NCBI GenBank assembly: GCA_001599815.1
Contig: BCIA01000006.1
Span: forward strand, 4,032,961-4,096,960
Direction of reading: 5' to 3'
From: Furcasterigmium furcatum
Taxonomy: Eukaryota > Ascomycota > Sordariomycetes > Glomerellales > Plectosphaerellaceae
DNA length: 64,000 nucleotides
Made by a program: the position numbers and the translations under genes. Positions 33,181-45,275 of this stretch are shown here, in pieces (position 1 is the first letter of the stretch; every line of letters starts with the position of its first letter). The notes beneath the pieces are model-generated. The model searched no databases and was not told where the DNA came from. It saw nothing but the letters and a program-made list of their open reading frames with translations.

Positions 33181-35943
33181 ATGGGTCGCGGCAAAAGGAG
33201 ACAGTTTGTAGGTTTCGCCCCTCCCGGATTGCAGGACGGAATTGCGACGGTGATCGACCAGATCGCAACAGCGGCCTCGGCTTGATTTCTTGCGCTCAGC
33301 AACAAACGAGTCAGGGACGGCAGCCTGGCCTTGCCCGCTGGCTGATCACCTGTCGCAAGATCCTGACGAGTCTGGCAATGTTGTATTCGTCGGCAAGGCT
33401 GACAATCGCAGAACAAGGGCGGTCGCGGCGGCGGTCGCGGTGGCGGCGGCGGTGGTGCCCCTCGATCCCAATCTTGGACCGCGTACGCCGACGTCGAGAA
33501 GAAGCACGAGAAGCTCGAGAAATACTACAACACCCTCCTACAGCTCCCCGAAGAAGAGAAGGAACAGTTCTGGGAGGCACTGCGCAGGGAGCTCCCCAAC
33601 AGCTTCCGTTTCGCTGGCTCAAAGGGCCACGCCATCTCCGTTCGCAACATGTTGAAGGACCGCTACATGCCCGAGATTGTCAAGATCGAGCATGCCGATG
33701 GCAGGACCGTCGAGCCGCCCCAGCCCGTCCCCTGGTACCCCAACGAGCTCGCCTGGTCCATGACCACCCCGAAGAACATTGTTCGAAAGTTTGCCCCCTT
33801 CTCCGCCTTCCAGAAGTTCCTCGTCTCGGAGACGAGCATCGGCAACATCTCGAGACAGGAGGTTGTGTCCATGATCCCGCCCCTGGTCATGGACGTCCAG
33901 CCTGGCCATGTCGTCCTCGACATGTGCGCCAGCCCTGGAAGCAAGGCTACCCAGCTGCTCGAGATGATCCATCGCGGCGAGGAGGCTCGCATCAGGAAGG
34001 TCATTCGGTCGCACGCCCAAGAGGACGGTCTGGACATGGGACCGGAGACGGAGGATGAGCGCGATGCAGACCTCGAGGCCGATCCCTCTGACGACGGCCG
34101 CGCCACCGGACTTCTCATCGCCAACGATGCCGATTACAAGCGCTGCCACATGCTTGTTCACCAGCTCAAGCGCCTCTCGTCGCCGAACATGATCGTCACG
34201 AACCACGATGCGACCATGTTCCCCTCGATCAGACTCCCCTCCGATGCCGAGACCCCCGATAAGCCCAAGTACATGAAGTTTGACCGCATCCTGGCCGACG
34301 TCCCCTGCTCGGGCGACGGCACCATGAGGAAGAACGCCAACCTGTGGAACGACTGGAACCCCAACAGCGCCCTGGGGCTGCACAACACCCAGATCAAGAT
34401 CCTCGTCAGAGCCCTGACGCTGCTCAAGCCCGGTGGCCGCGTCGTCTACTCTACCTGTAGTATGAACCCTGTCGAGAACGAGGCCGTCGTCGGCGCCGCC
34501 ATCGAGCGCTGCGGAGGTTCCGATAGGGTCGAGATCGTCGACTGCGCCAACGAGCTGCCCGCCCTGAAGCGGAAGTCTGGCATGAAGACGTGGTCCGTTA
34601 TGGACAGGTCTGGCCGCATCTACAACAGCATGGAGGAGTACAAGGAGCAGAACGTGGGCAAGGACAGCAACGCCCCTGGAAAGCTGGTTGAGACCATGTT
34701 CCCGCTTCCCGAGGGCAGCGAGAACGCTGATCTGCCGCTTGAGCGCTGCATGAGGGTGTACGCTCACCTGCAGGACACGGGCGGCTTCTTCATCACTGTT
34801 CTGCACAAGAAGAAGGAGATCAAGATCGGTGCCGACAAGCCCGTTGAGAAGCCTGTGACAAAACCGGCTGAGACGGCGGTGAAGACCGATCCCACTGAGG
34901 TGGCCGTGAAGGCTGAGACCGAGACGAAGCCTGTCGAGGCTGCCGAGACCGCCGCGCCAGAGGCTCCTGTCGAAGCCAAGGCCGAGGGCGAGACTCAGGC
35001 GATGGACGTGGATGCCTCGACGACTAATGGCACCAAGAGGCCACGCGAAGACGAGGCTGCCGCAGACGAGGAGCAGGATTCCAAGAAGGTCAAGATTGAG
35101 GCCACCCCCCAGCCCCAGGCTCCCGTCAACAAACAGCCCAGGAATAAGCACGGCCTCGTCGAGGAGCCGTTCAAGTACCTCCCCTCGACCCACCAGGTGC
35201 TGGAGGACATAAGGAGATTCTACACCCTGTCACGATTCCCCACGGACCGGTTCATGATCCGCAACGCGTCTGGCGATCCGGCCAAGGCCATCTACTACAC
35301 CTCGCAGCTTGTCAAGGACGTCCTCGTCGAGAACGAGGGCCGCAGCGTCAAGTTTGTCCACGGCGGCGTCAAGATGTTCATGAAGCAGGACGTCCCCGCG
35401 CCGGAGGTCTGCCGCTGGCGCATCCAGTCGGAGGGCATGCCGATCGTGGAGGGGTACGTCGGCGAGCAGCGCGTCGTGCGCCTGCAGAAGAAGGAGACGC
35501 TGCGGAAGCTCCTGATCCAGATGTTCATCAAGATCAACGACGGGGCGTGGGAGTCGCTCGGGGAGATCGGCGAGCGGGTGAGGGACATGGGCATGGGGTG
35601 CGCGGTGATGCGGGTCGAGCCGGACGGCACGCCCGAGGGCTTCGAGGAGCGCATGGCGATCCCGCTGTGGAAGAGCTTCCACTCGCTGAACCTGATGCTT
35701 CCCAAGGAGGACCGGAGCGCGATGCTTCTGCGTATCTTCAACGATACCACGCCTCTCGTCAACAACGCCCTGACGAAAGAGAAGCAGGCGAAGGTTGATG
35801 CCGAGAAGGCGGCCAAGGAGAACGGCGAGCAGGGAGAGGAGGCTGCTGCTGCTGGAGAGAACGGTGCAGCGACGGAGGAGTCAAAGGAGGAGACTCTGCA
35901 GACTGACGACCTTGATGCGATCGAGGATGCCCCCTCTCCTTAA
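33181..35943 (+). CDS. NCL1: multisite tRNA (cytosine-C5) methyltransferase, Trm4/NSUN2 type
   Basis: A tiny first exon, 33181-33207, encodes MGRGKRRQF. It is followed by a 204-nt intron (33208-33411, branch GCTGAC, phase 0) and a single long exon, 33412-35943. The total is 852 residues. Exon 2 opens with a Gly/Arg-rich stretch typical of RNA-binding proteins. The SAM-binding motif I is DMCASPGSKATQ (179-190). Motif IV is PCSGDGT, with Cys308. Motif VI is STCSMNPVENEAVV, with the catalytic Cys358. A Lys/Glu/Ala-rich linker (about residues 475-570) separates the catalytic half from a C-terminal domain. The enzyme makes m5C at several tRNA positions in the nucleus. The frame is intact. Confidence 0.94.
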
Positions 35944-36549
35944 GGGTAGGTAGGATACGTCAGGATGGACCAATGCGTGCGTGTACACAGTTGGGTTGCT
36001 GGGGAATATCATGGCGTTGAGGATCTTTGAGAGAAACAGTTAGATCAAGAGTCACAGATTCATGACCTTTTGGACCAAGAAAAAGGTGACTTGACATTTC
36101 CGAGTGTCTTGTGTCGGATGAGTTGAGGCGTCGTAAAGATTTGCATGTCGTCTGATCGAGAGGCCTGGGGGCTTGCATAGAGGTAGAGAGCATGGTGTCG
36201 CTCAGGGGCACACTGTGTATTTAACAAACAATGTACTCAGTCCACACTGTACGGAGAACCCCCCATTCTCATCATCGAGACATCGTGATCGAAACTTGGA
36301 CGCATATCCAGCGACACCTCACCCTGCCATCAGTGCACATTCTGCTCCCACTTCTACGATCACTTCGAATATGAAGAGAGGAATGGACCCGTAGTCGAAA
36401 GAAGCTGTATGTTGGGGATTCCTGCCCATCGAAATGCCGCCGTGCTGACCGACAGACAGACGCTTCACTCACGTCCGTCACCCTCGGACTACCTACACGT
36501 ACTCCCGCCAACTTGACGCTGCCACTCGATACCTGCGGCTCCGATCAGG
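35944..36549. other. intergenic between NCL1 and TBCD
   Basis: About 600 bases of likely 3' UTR and promoter. No feature recognised. Confidence 0.45.
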
Positions 36550-39500
36550 ATGGAAGACGCCCCTGAAGATGACCGGGACATCAAGCTCCAGAAGGTCTCG
36601 GGAGACTTCATCGCCGACTTTGACCGCTCATTAGGTCCCTTTCTCCGCAAACCTGATGGGCAGCTCCGGTCCCGAGTCCGAACCAGTGAGACGGTCAGGT
36701 TGACGTCAAATGTAGAGCTCCTCTTAGGACTAAATGATTCTCAAACTGACAGATTTACCTCAGCTTCTTGATCCGTTCCAAGAGCTCCCGCAGCTCTTGG
36801 ATCCTCACCTACCCCGCTGGCTACCTGTGTTGGCAGCATCGTATCTTGAGAACCTCCATNCCCAGCCTCACCGCCGCACTCGTCCTTCTCAGGTGCCATC
36901 GGCATCGACTCGCGCGCAGCTTCTGGAGCCCCTCCCTGCTGCAATCTGCAAGTTGCTGTACAGCTTCGCCAAAATCCGAGGCGCCAGCGTTGTCCTCCGC
37001 TTTCTTCCGGTAGAGGCCCGACACCTTGAGCCTCTCCTTGCGACCCTCGAGTCCGCCGAACGGAGAGCAGCTAGGCCCTCGATTCTCTCTGTCACGGACT
37101 CGTCTAGAGCCCAAGCAGTGGCTGATGAACCTTCCCAGAGGGAGTGGACTTGGGAAGAGCGCTACATCATACTCTTGTGGTTGTCGCATTTGCTTCTCGC
37201 GCCGTTCGACCTCTCCACGATCTCTTCAGCAGAGCCAGAGGACACGGCTGTTTCTCCGTCTCCGGAACTCGAGCTGCCGAAGGATCTTCCGGGCATCACG
37301 TTGAGGATTCTCCCAATTGGCATCAAGTACCTCGCGTCTCCCGGAAAGGAGCGGGATGGCGCCCGAGAGCTGCTCGTCCGGATCTCCATGCGCAAGGATA
37401 TGCAACAGCTCGGTGTTTTGGATTCTTTGGTGAGATGGGCCTTGTCGTCTCTTCGTCCAAAGCAGGATGAGACCCCGGAGCAACCACACTTGTACATTGG
37501 AATCCTGTCGTTCCTTGGTGGCATCCTCAAGTCGTCAGTCAACACCTCTGACATGCGGAAACACCTCACCATCATCTTTGATGTGGCCTACGCGTTGTCG
37601 ACGGACGACAATGCATTTTCCGAGTCTATTAGATCTTACGCCGTGGCACGCAAGATGATGATCAAAGTCATCCGTTCCGTCGCCGTCCAGATTCTTCGTC
37701 AGCAGCCCCAGGATATGGCAGGGACAGAGGTCATTGAGAGCACCATCAGCTACTTGCTTGAGCATCTGGCGGACAATGACACTCCCGTGCGCCTCGCCGC
37801 CAGCAAAGCCCTCAGCGTCATCACGCTCAAGCTGGACCCTGACATGGCGGAGCAGGTCGTTGAAGCGGTGCTGGAGTCTCTGAACCGGAATGTGCTCTTC
37901 ACCCGGCCATCCGGCAAGCCTGACGAGAAACCGACGAGAGACCTGGGCGCTGTTGACCCTCTGGAGTGGCATGGCCTGATGCTTACCCTGGCTAATCTGC
38001 TCTACAGGCGATCACCGCCTGCGCGCCAGCTGGCAGACGTGATACACGGCCTCCTCCTCGGAATTTCTTTCGAGAAGCGCGGCACCTCTGGCGGATCGAT
38101 CGGTACCAACGTCAGAGACGCTGCCTGTTTCGGCATCTGGGCATTGGCTCGAAGATATTCCACGCAGGAACTGCTCGCAGTACCTACCGAGCTGATCCTG
38201 GCCGCGAAGATCCACCCCGCAGAAGCTTCCGTCCTCCAGGTCCTGGCTACCGAGCTGGTGGTTGCGGCGTGCCTGGATTCTGCTGGTAATATTCGACGTG
38301 GTGCGTCTGCTGCTCTGCAGGAGCTCATCGGCCGGCACCCGGACACGGTCGAGAAGGGCATCTGGGTGGTACAGACCGTGGACTACCACTCCGTCGCTCT
38401 TCGTTCGAGGGCCATTCACGAGGTCGCACTGAACTCGACGAAGCTATCTCCTCAGTACGGTCAGGCTCTTCTGCATGGGATCCTGGGCTGGCGCGGCATA
38501 GGTGATCCAGATGCCGCTGCGCGTCGCGTGGCCGGCGAATCTTTTGGAACCCTTACCTTATCACTCTCCGAGGCTGGCGATATCCAGCCCATGGCACAGT
38601 TTCAGGCGTCTGTGGAGATGATCCTTGGGTCGTTGGAAGGCCTCCAGACCAGACAAGTCGATGAGCGGCACGGCCTGCTGCTCTGTCTTGCGGCTGTCTT
38701 TGATAAGAGCCCCGGTATCCAACGGGTGGGCGATGATGCGACTCTCTTCCAGAGCATTGCGTCTCGTTTGGTGGGCGAGCTGAGCAACATCCTCTGCGAT
38801 GCTAAGGACACCAAATACCGCCGCCCCGAGCTTATATCAGAGGCCGCCTGTCGATTGATCATCTCAGGGCTGCCGATCATCCAGACCGTTATGCTTGGAA
38901 CAGGGAGCGGCCAAGGAATCAGCGCCCTGCGAACCGGAATGGAGATCGTATGCCCCGACAATCTCGGACATCTTTCAGACCTGGTGTCTGCCATAGATGG
39001 GCTCGACCAGGTTCCCAAGGACATTCATGATCTATTAGCAACGTGTGTGCCGGTTATTGACGCTGGACTGGGGCGCACAGAGAAGGAAGCTGTCACCTCG
39101 GCATCCCAGGCAGCGCTGATTCTGCTGGCCCTGTCTACCAAGGCTGAAAGGGAACGCATCATCAGGCACTGGGCGGATGCGGTGCGCCAGCGGCCATCGT
39201 CTCGCACGACGCACAGCACTGGATATTTCTTCGCGCTCACCATCGCGCACCCCATCGCCCGTCAGTCCCGAGAATCTGAACAAGGCGTGGAGGACGTTGC
39301 TGCCGAAGCCCTCCTGGCTAGATGGCATGCGGACAACGATATCGATACTAGGGTGGCCATCCTCAAGAGCCTGACACAGAGCGTGGTACTTCGAGATCGG
39401 CCGCTGGGCTTCCTCGATATCCTGGCTGAAGGGTTGAACGACTACACAACCAATGCCCGAGGAGACGTTGGTTCGCATGTCCGCCTGGAAGCACTACGAG

Positions 39501-40488
39501 CAACCAAGATCATATGGCGAAGCCTCGACACCGAGAGCACGGCGCAGGCCAAAGACCTCCGGGCGCCCATCTCAAAGTTGTACCTCCGTGTGCTTCGCCT
39601 AGCAGCTGAGAAGCTGGATAGAGTCCGCACAGAAGCCCACTCGGTTCTGGCGTTGACTCTGCTCCCAAGGTACGGGCATAATCCGCTGCTCAAACATGAC
39701 CACTCGGCTAACAGAGCACCCCTAGCTACGCCTCCAAGTTCACGAGACTCACCTTCTCCTCAAAACCGTACTTCCACAGCCTGCTGTCCCTCTCTACAGG
39801 GCAGAACATCCTGCAGCGATCTATTGCAGACATCGCCAGCGCCCACCCAGAAGCCTGGACAGCGGAACTCCTCGCCGGCTACGTCACATCCGCAGACACT
39901 GGCAACGAAGACCTCGTAATTGCCTCCCGCGCAGCGCTGACGGCATTCTGCAGCTCCGCCCCGTCCAACCTCGACGCGATCTGCGCCGCCCTCATCCAGA
40001 ACCTGTCCACCTACCAGCAGCAGGCCCAGGACCGCATCCTCGTGCCCACGCTCGAGATCATCGCGTTCCTCTTCCGCGTCGGCGTCTTCCAGACCTGCAC
40101 GACCGTCAACCTGCGCAGGCTGTGCCTCCTCGTGCAGAAGGCGGGGTACAAGACGGGCAACGTGCGGAAGCTCGAGGCGTGCATCCGCGTGTACGGGTGC
40201 GTGGCGGGCGTGGAGGAGCGGTTTGTCCCGGCGGCGGCGGCGGGTGGTGGCGACAACGAGGCCCTCTCCGAGAAGCGGGCAGAGGGCGTGCGCGAGGCGA
40301 GGAGGCGGCTGGGGGCGCTCATGGCGCACCCGTGGCCTCGGGTCAGGAGTCTTGTCGTGGACGAGCTGTGGCGGTTGTTCTGCGACGGGAGCGACGCGGC
40401 AGCCGGGGAGAGGCTCAAGGGGGTGGATTGGGGGAGGGCGGATAAGGAGGCTGTCAAGGGGCTGGTTTCGGCGCTTGGACTGTCCTAG
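36550..40488 (+). CDS. tubulin-specific chaperone D (cofactor D)
   Basis: Three exons, 36550-36685, 36753-39669 and 39726-40488, encode 1271 residues. Intron 1 (67 nt) has donor GTGAGA and acceptor GACAG at phase 1. Intron 2 (56 nt) has branch GGCTAAC at phase 2. The protein is helical throughout, with HEAT/ARM-like repeats. Diagnostic stretches are LLDPFQELPQLLDPHL near the N-terminus, EERYIILLWLSHLLLAPFDL, VRLAASKALSVITLKL, NVRDAACFGIWALARRYS and the C-terminal TBCD region (YASKFTRLTFSSKPYFHSLL). It corresponds to yeast Cin1 and acts in beta-tubulin folding and microtubule biogenesis in the cytosol. One undetermined base, N at 36860, lies in a variable segment; the 30 bases after it read plausibly in another frame as well. 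Confidence 0.93.
36860..36860. other. undetermined base (N) in the assembly
   Basis: The only N in the window. It falls inside TBCD exon 2, after LENLH. The reading frame is consistent on both sides of it at distance, but the exact residue, and possibly the local frame, is unknown. Confidence 0.95.
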
Positions 40489-43400
40489 TCGGCTCGTGGG
40501 AGAGGTCACATTCTTGAGGCAGCATGGCTTGAGACATGGCGATGGACGTGGGACGGCAAGCAAGGAGCAGCAGAGAAACTTTTGCCCATGGCTTGATGAG
40601 GCGCCTGAGTTTGGGGGGTTGCCGGTGAAGGGAGGATTTGTCGCAACAGCAAAACGCTGGACGGCAACGACACCCTCAGATCGAGCAGTTGACTAATAGA
40701 GCGGCGTCGACAAAGGGGTTTCCGGTATGTCATATGTACCGCAGCAGCGTCGCATCGCGTCTTCAAGTATGTATCGTTCCCAGAGAATACCTCCGATTCA
40801 TTGCCTGCCGCCCACCACGAGCAGGAGCTCGACACGGGACGGCACACACCTCGTGCGTCCCATGAGAGAATGAAACACTGCTTGCATGCCGGGGCGCATG
40901 CAAGTGTCTCTGAAAAGGGGGCATTTCCCGTGCATGGCCGGACCAGCACGAAATCCAGCGGCGTCGTTAGGGGCGCCTGGAGGCTGTCCGGAGAAGGAAG
41001 GTGATTAAGGGCCCAGCGGCCGTCTGCCCCCGCCGAGATGACCCACGATGAGGGTCAGGGTCTTCTTGACCACGCGAGACTGCAGACTTGGCTGGTTCGA
41101 GGCAAGCGGGTGTCTATCACGTCCACTAATTGATTTGGCAAAGGCTGGGCGAGATAGCGGTGACGTGGAGCCTCTGATGCGAAGAAGCCGCCGCATCTCG
41201 AGTCGTCCAGTTCTTTGTACTTGCGTCCGGCCGTCGTAGGGGAGTCGGTGGAGTTTCCGATGAGGGCTAGATTGATCTCTTGATAGCGCTGCCAAGAGTT
41301 GATAAGGCTGGGCTCGTTCCAGTCGAGTCGCCAGTCTCGGGACCGACGTGAGCACGTCTCGAGGGCGGCTTCGACGTGAGTATTAGACGAGCCTGCCAAC
41401 TGACTTGTGAATCGAGGGCAAACGATGATGTATGTAGCTCTCAGAAGGAATATCAAAGGATTCGCGGTGTGGTGTGTCGAGTCCCAAAAGTCAGGAGACG
41501 GACGGCGGATGATCGACAGTGTCCTGCATCACGGACTGCCGTGGGGGCTTGATGGCTGTCCAATGCGTCTTTCTCCCATGTCTATGGTATGTGTAGCGCG
41601 GCACCGGCGGCCCAGCCCGCGCTCTCTAGTTGGAAGCTGATGATGTACTCAGGGCATCACTGGGCTAGGAACTCCCCTTTAGTCGGGATGAAAACGAATC
41701 GTGCTAGTTCTGGCGGCGGCGCTACACGGAGCCGGAGAGCCGCTTCTCGGCCACGTGCATCTTGCCCCTGACACTATCGTTGACTCAAAAAATAAAAAGC
41801 CCGATGTCCATCCATATCCAGGTGATTGGCGTCGAGATGAGGCTGGAGGAAGGCCAACTTATCCGGCAGGCTGCAGTCCATCCGCCCGATTGGATCCCGA
41901 TTCCGGTGGGAGGCGAACTCCGCCTCGATATTGATTGATGCATGATCAGAGCATCGAGTTCCCATCCGATGTGGATGACAGGCGGGACCTCTGACTGACT
42001 GGGGAAGCCTTGCCTGCCAGTGAGCCTGAGCTTGCGCTTCCACCACGGCCTGCTCTGTGCTGGAGCCGGTGTCACATGTTGAACATGGTTATCCCGCTCA
42101 TTGTGCAACACAGATGATCCGTCATCGGGGCTGACTGGTCGTATTTGTTCATTCATCCCGTGTCTTCCGGTGCCGACGGCCGTCGCGGGTGAAGAGCTCG
42201 TCGAGGGCCATCCATCATAGGCGAGAAGCCAGCCATGGTGCGATCAACGACTGGACCCTGGGTGACGGAGATGAAGCATAGAAGCGATCTCGGAACGGGA
42301 AAGATGGCCGCGGGAGATATGATTGTAGCTTGTTGGGCGTCTGCTGGTCGTTGATAATTTTCTTTTCTTTTTCTCTTTGCCGTGGCGTGGCTGGCTGCTG
42401 GCTGGCTGACAAGCTGGGAGCCCATGTCGGGACACGACACGAAAGTGCACTGCTGGACGCCCAGGAGGGAAGCTTGTCGCGTGAGAGCGGAGGTCGGAGG
42501 GCGGTGTTCAGGATGGATGGATCCATGGGGAGCCCAGGAAAGTCCAGGGGGAAAACAGGGCAGGACCCGTCAGGACAGCCACCCGGCTCTTGCTGCTGGA
42601 AGCCTGCCCTGTGCTGTCGTGTGCTGTGAGTGGCCCCCATGGCGCAATCCATACCCTGGGAAGGGGGCGACTTTTTTCTGTCGAGGTTGGCGGGCTTGGC
42701 GGTTGAACCCCCTGTCAGACATGCGGACCGTCATTGGCCATGTCTAGGACGGCGGAGAAGCTGTCTGCTGTGGCTCCTGCTTTTCTCAATTTCCCCAGGC
42801 GTTCTGCGGCCCTGATAGGCAGACGAGGACAGGCAAGAAGAAGGAGCCGGAGCGGGCTCTTGGCAAGAAACACAAGCCGCCCGAAGGAAGAAGCAGCAGG
42901 TCTCGTGAGCCCCGCTAGCCCTCCTCCGCCCTCACTCCACTTCACTTCACATCCATTCCTGTTCCGTCAATCTGTCCCTGTCACCAGCGTCTACCCAGCC
43001 CGGCCAGCCAGGAAACTCATGATGAGCGAGCCGCGATAGCACCTCCCGTGCCGTCTCTGTGGCGAGGAGACGCCCAATTCCCATGCTACCTCTTGCGCAG
43101 TAGCGCGAAGAGGCGCAACATGCGCAATTACCCAGCGCCTATCAGCCCTTGGCTCGCCCGTCACGCCACGCTCGACCAGCACTTCCACGCACCCAAGCTT
43201 CCTCCAGGTGAGGTGAGGTGGCCGCCGGCCAGGCCCCAAGCCCCAGGCCACCCAGCCTCGGTATGCGAATCACCCGGGCATGGATAGGTATCACTCTGCC
43301 GACATCGCTCTGGCTGCTGCGGTGCGTGTAGCAGCCACTGCCGAGAGGTGCAATTCTTCATTGCCCAGCTCGCCAGCTTGCCAGCCAGACCAGCCCAGCC

Positions 43401-45275
43401 CAGGCGCTCTTGCACCAACCGCCCGCTGCGACGCACTCCCTGGGTCGATGCTCCCCCTGGCTGGCTGTCTTCCGGTCGGCCGCGCACCGCGTTGGACAGA
43501 CAGCCGACATGGAAGACCAGCAGACCGCCCGCTATCTCCAGTTACGCCCGCGTCGTCACAGCGTATCTGATCCTTCGTGACAGGCTGGGACCTTTGTCAT
43601 CCCGATGATAGGGCTATCACGACCTATATCGCCCGCCCACGTTCCCGATCAGTGAGCAGACCCTTGTCCCCTATCGGTCAAGAATTGGGCAATGTGGGCA
43701 TGGCCTGCAGACGCCTCGCCACACGGCTGGCGTGTCCCCAGCCTTTCTTCAACGGGCGACAGGCTGGGCCCACAGTGCCCCCGTCTCTGGCCTCTCCCAT
43801 CCTGTTACCTTATCTGTGGGTGGTGACACCGTGCAAGCATCTAACGAAAAGGCGGGCGTGAGAGCGGAGCGCTGGCTGGTCGCTTGGTCTGGAGAAAGAG
43901 GGGTCATTGGCTCGCTCAGCAAATGGCATCACGGGAATTTTGCTGGCAAGAGCTGGTCACTCGACAGCCAAGACCACCAGCCTCCACTGATACCGACTGC
44001 TGGGAATGGGAGGACGTGCTCCGAGACCACGCAGACTCTCGGCGCTCTAATCGTCCGTCCGTCCTCGAACGAAGCACCGCCCCCGAGACCAGGCGGCCTG
44101 CGCTGTCCGGATGCCAGAGGTTTTGGCGAGGACTCGAAGACAATGGAGGCGGGGGCGTCGTGGCCGCTGCAAAAATTTGAGGACTCACCCAACCGAGACT
44201 CTGTCGCGGGAGCAGAGGCACGAAGGCAAGCCACATCGCGGGAGCCCAAGCTGGTGCACCCAGTAATGTGGGCTCCTAGCGCCCCTCGAATGCCTCGTCA
44301 CAATCGACGAGTCGCTGGAAATACGTCCAGATGAGACACGGAGAAGAAACAATGCGGCATGCAAATGACAGAACCACGTTCGAGGACAGCTGCTCAGCTT
44401 CAGCTCTGCCTTCCGAAGCACCTCCCTCTGTGTACATACGCACACAAATCAAGAGCAGCTCAAATGCACCAACACACTGCTTGCCTGCTGCCAGTGCCAT
44501 AATCCGCTGTTGACGCCCCGATGGACATATCGACACGCCCCCTCCCTGTCTGCTGGGTTCGAACTCCCTCCCCCCATCTCCACCTGCTAGGGTGGTGCAA
44601 TAAGAGGGGGCATCCTTGGTTGCCATATCGCCCCAATCTGCTGGACACCGGTGACACCCCCAGTTCGAGGTCGCCTACGCTACTAGCACGGCAGCACGTC
44701 AAGCCAAGAAGACCTCCATCCGTCTTCTCCTAGGTGCAGCTGAACGACCCTACACCCCGTAATATGGTACCAGCACTCCCACCCTCGCTCCCACTTCCCT
44801 CACTCCGCCATCCCGACTTGCGTCTTCCGCCAACATCATCCCTCCCCCTTCTTCCCCCTTCCTCGACCCGGCTCTGGAGACAGCAGAATTTCTACGAGTG
44901 CGACTCAGCGGTCCCGCGCTCTCGTCTACGGTCGTTCCGCAAAAGTGACGTTCGACTACCCTTCGATACCTCCCTCTATGTCGTACCGGGCGACTCGACA
45001 CTATCGCATATCGCATGCACCCGAGTCCACGACGACGACGACCATCGCGCGTAATTCACAGCGGTCCCAGCAGACCTTGTTGTAGTACAGCTCCACGACC
45101 TCGATCTGGATTCTCCTCGGTTCACGATTCTACCCATATCATTTCACTCCCCGGCCAATTCCTCGCCATCCGCGACGACATCTAAGGACCCTACTTAGAA
45201 ACCGAACGACGTAGCCATATCCTCGCTCGTCGTGGCCTCTGCGGAGGACGACGGGCGTGGACGCGAAAAGCAGCC
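40489..45275. other. 4.8-kb gene-free region
   Basis: No ORF here shows a domain or convincing intron structure. A short CTGGCTGGCTG repeat lies at about 42384-42415. The last 550 bases (about 44730-45275) are pyrimidine-rich and look like the leader of the seven-span protein gene. A B-box-like GGTTCGAACTCC at about 44548 has no tRNA stem structure around it. Confidence 0.45.

Noticed and set aside
33619..35193. Long minus-strand ORF of 524 codons, Leu/Gly/Val-rich
   Set aside because: Antisense shadow of NCL1. The plus strand carries clear methyltransferase motifs, and the minus product has the composition expected from reading GC-rich codons backwards.
41055..41456. Minus ORF of 133 codons
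   Set aside because: Begins with TTG, not ATG, and has no domain or intron context.
44540..44575. GGTTCGAACTCC resembling a tRNA B box
   Set aside because: Flanking bases do not form a T stem, and no A box or acceptor stem is present.
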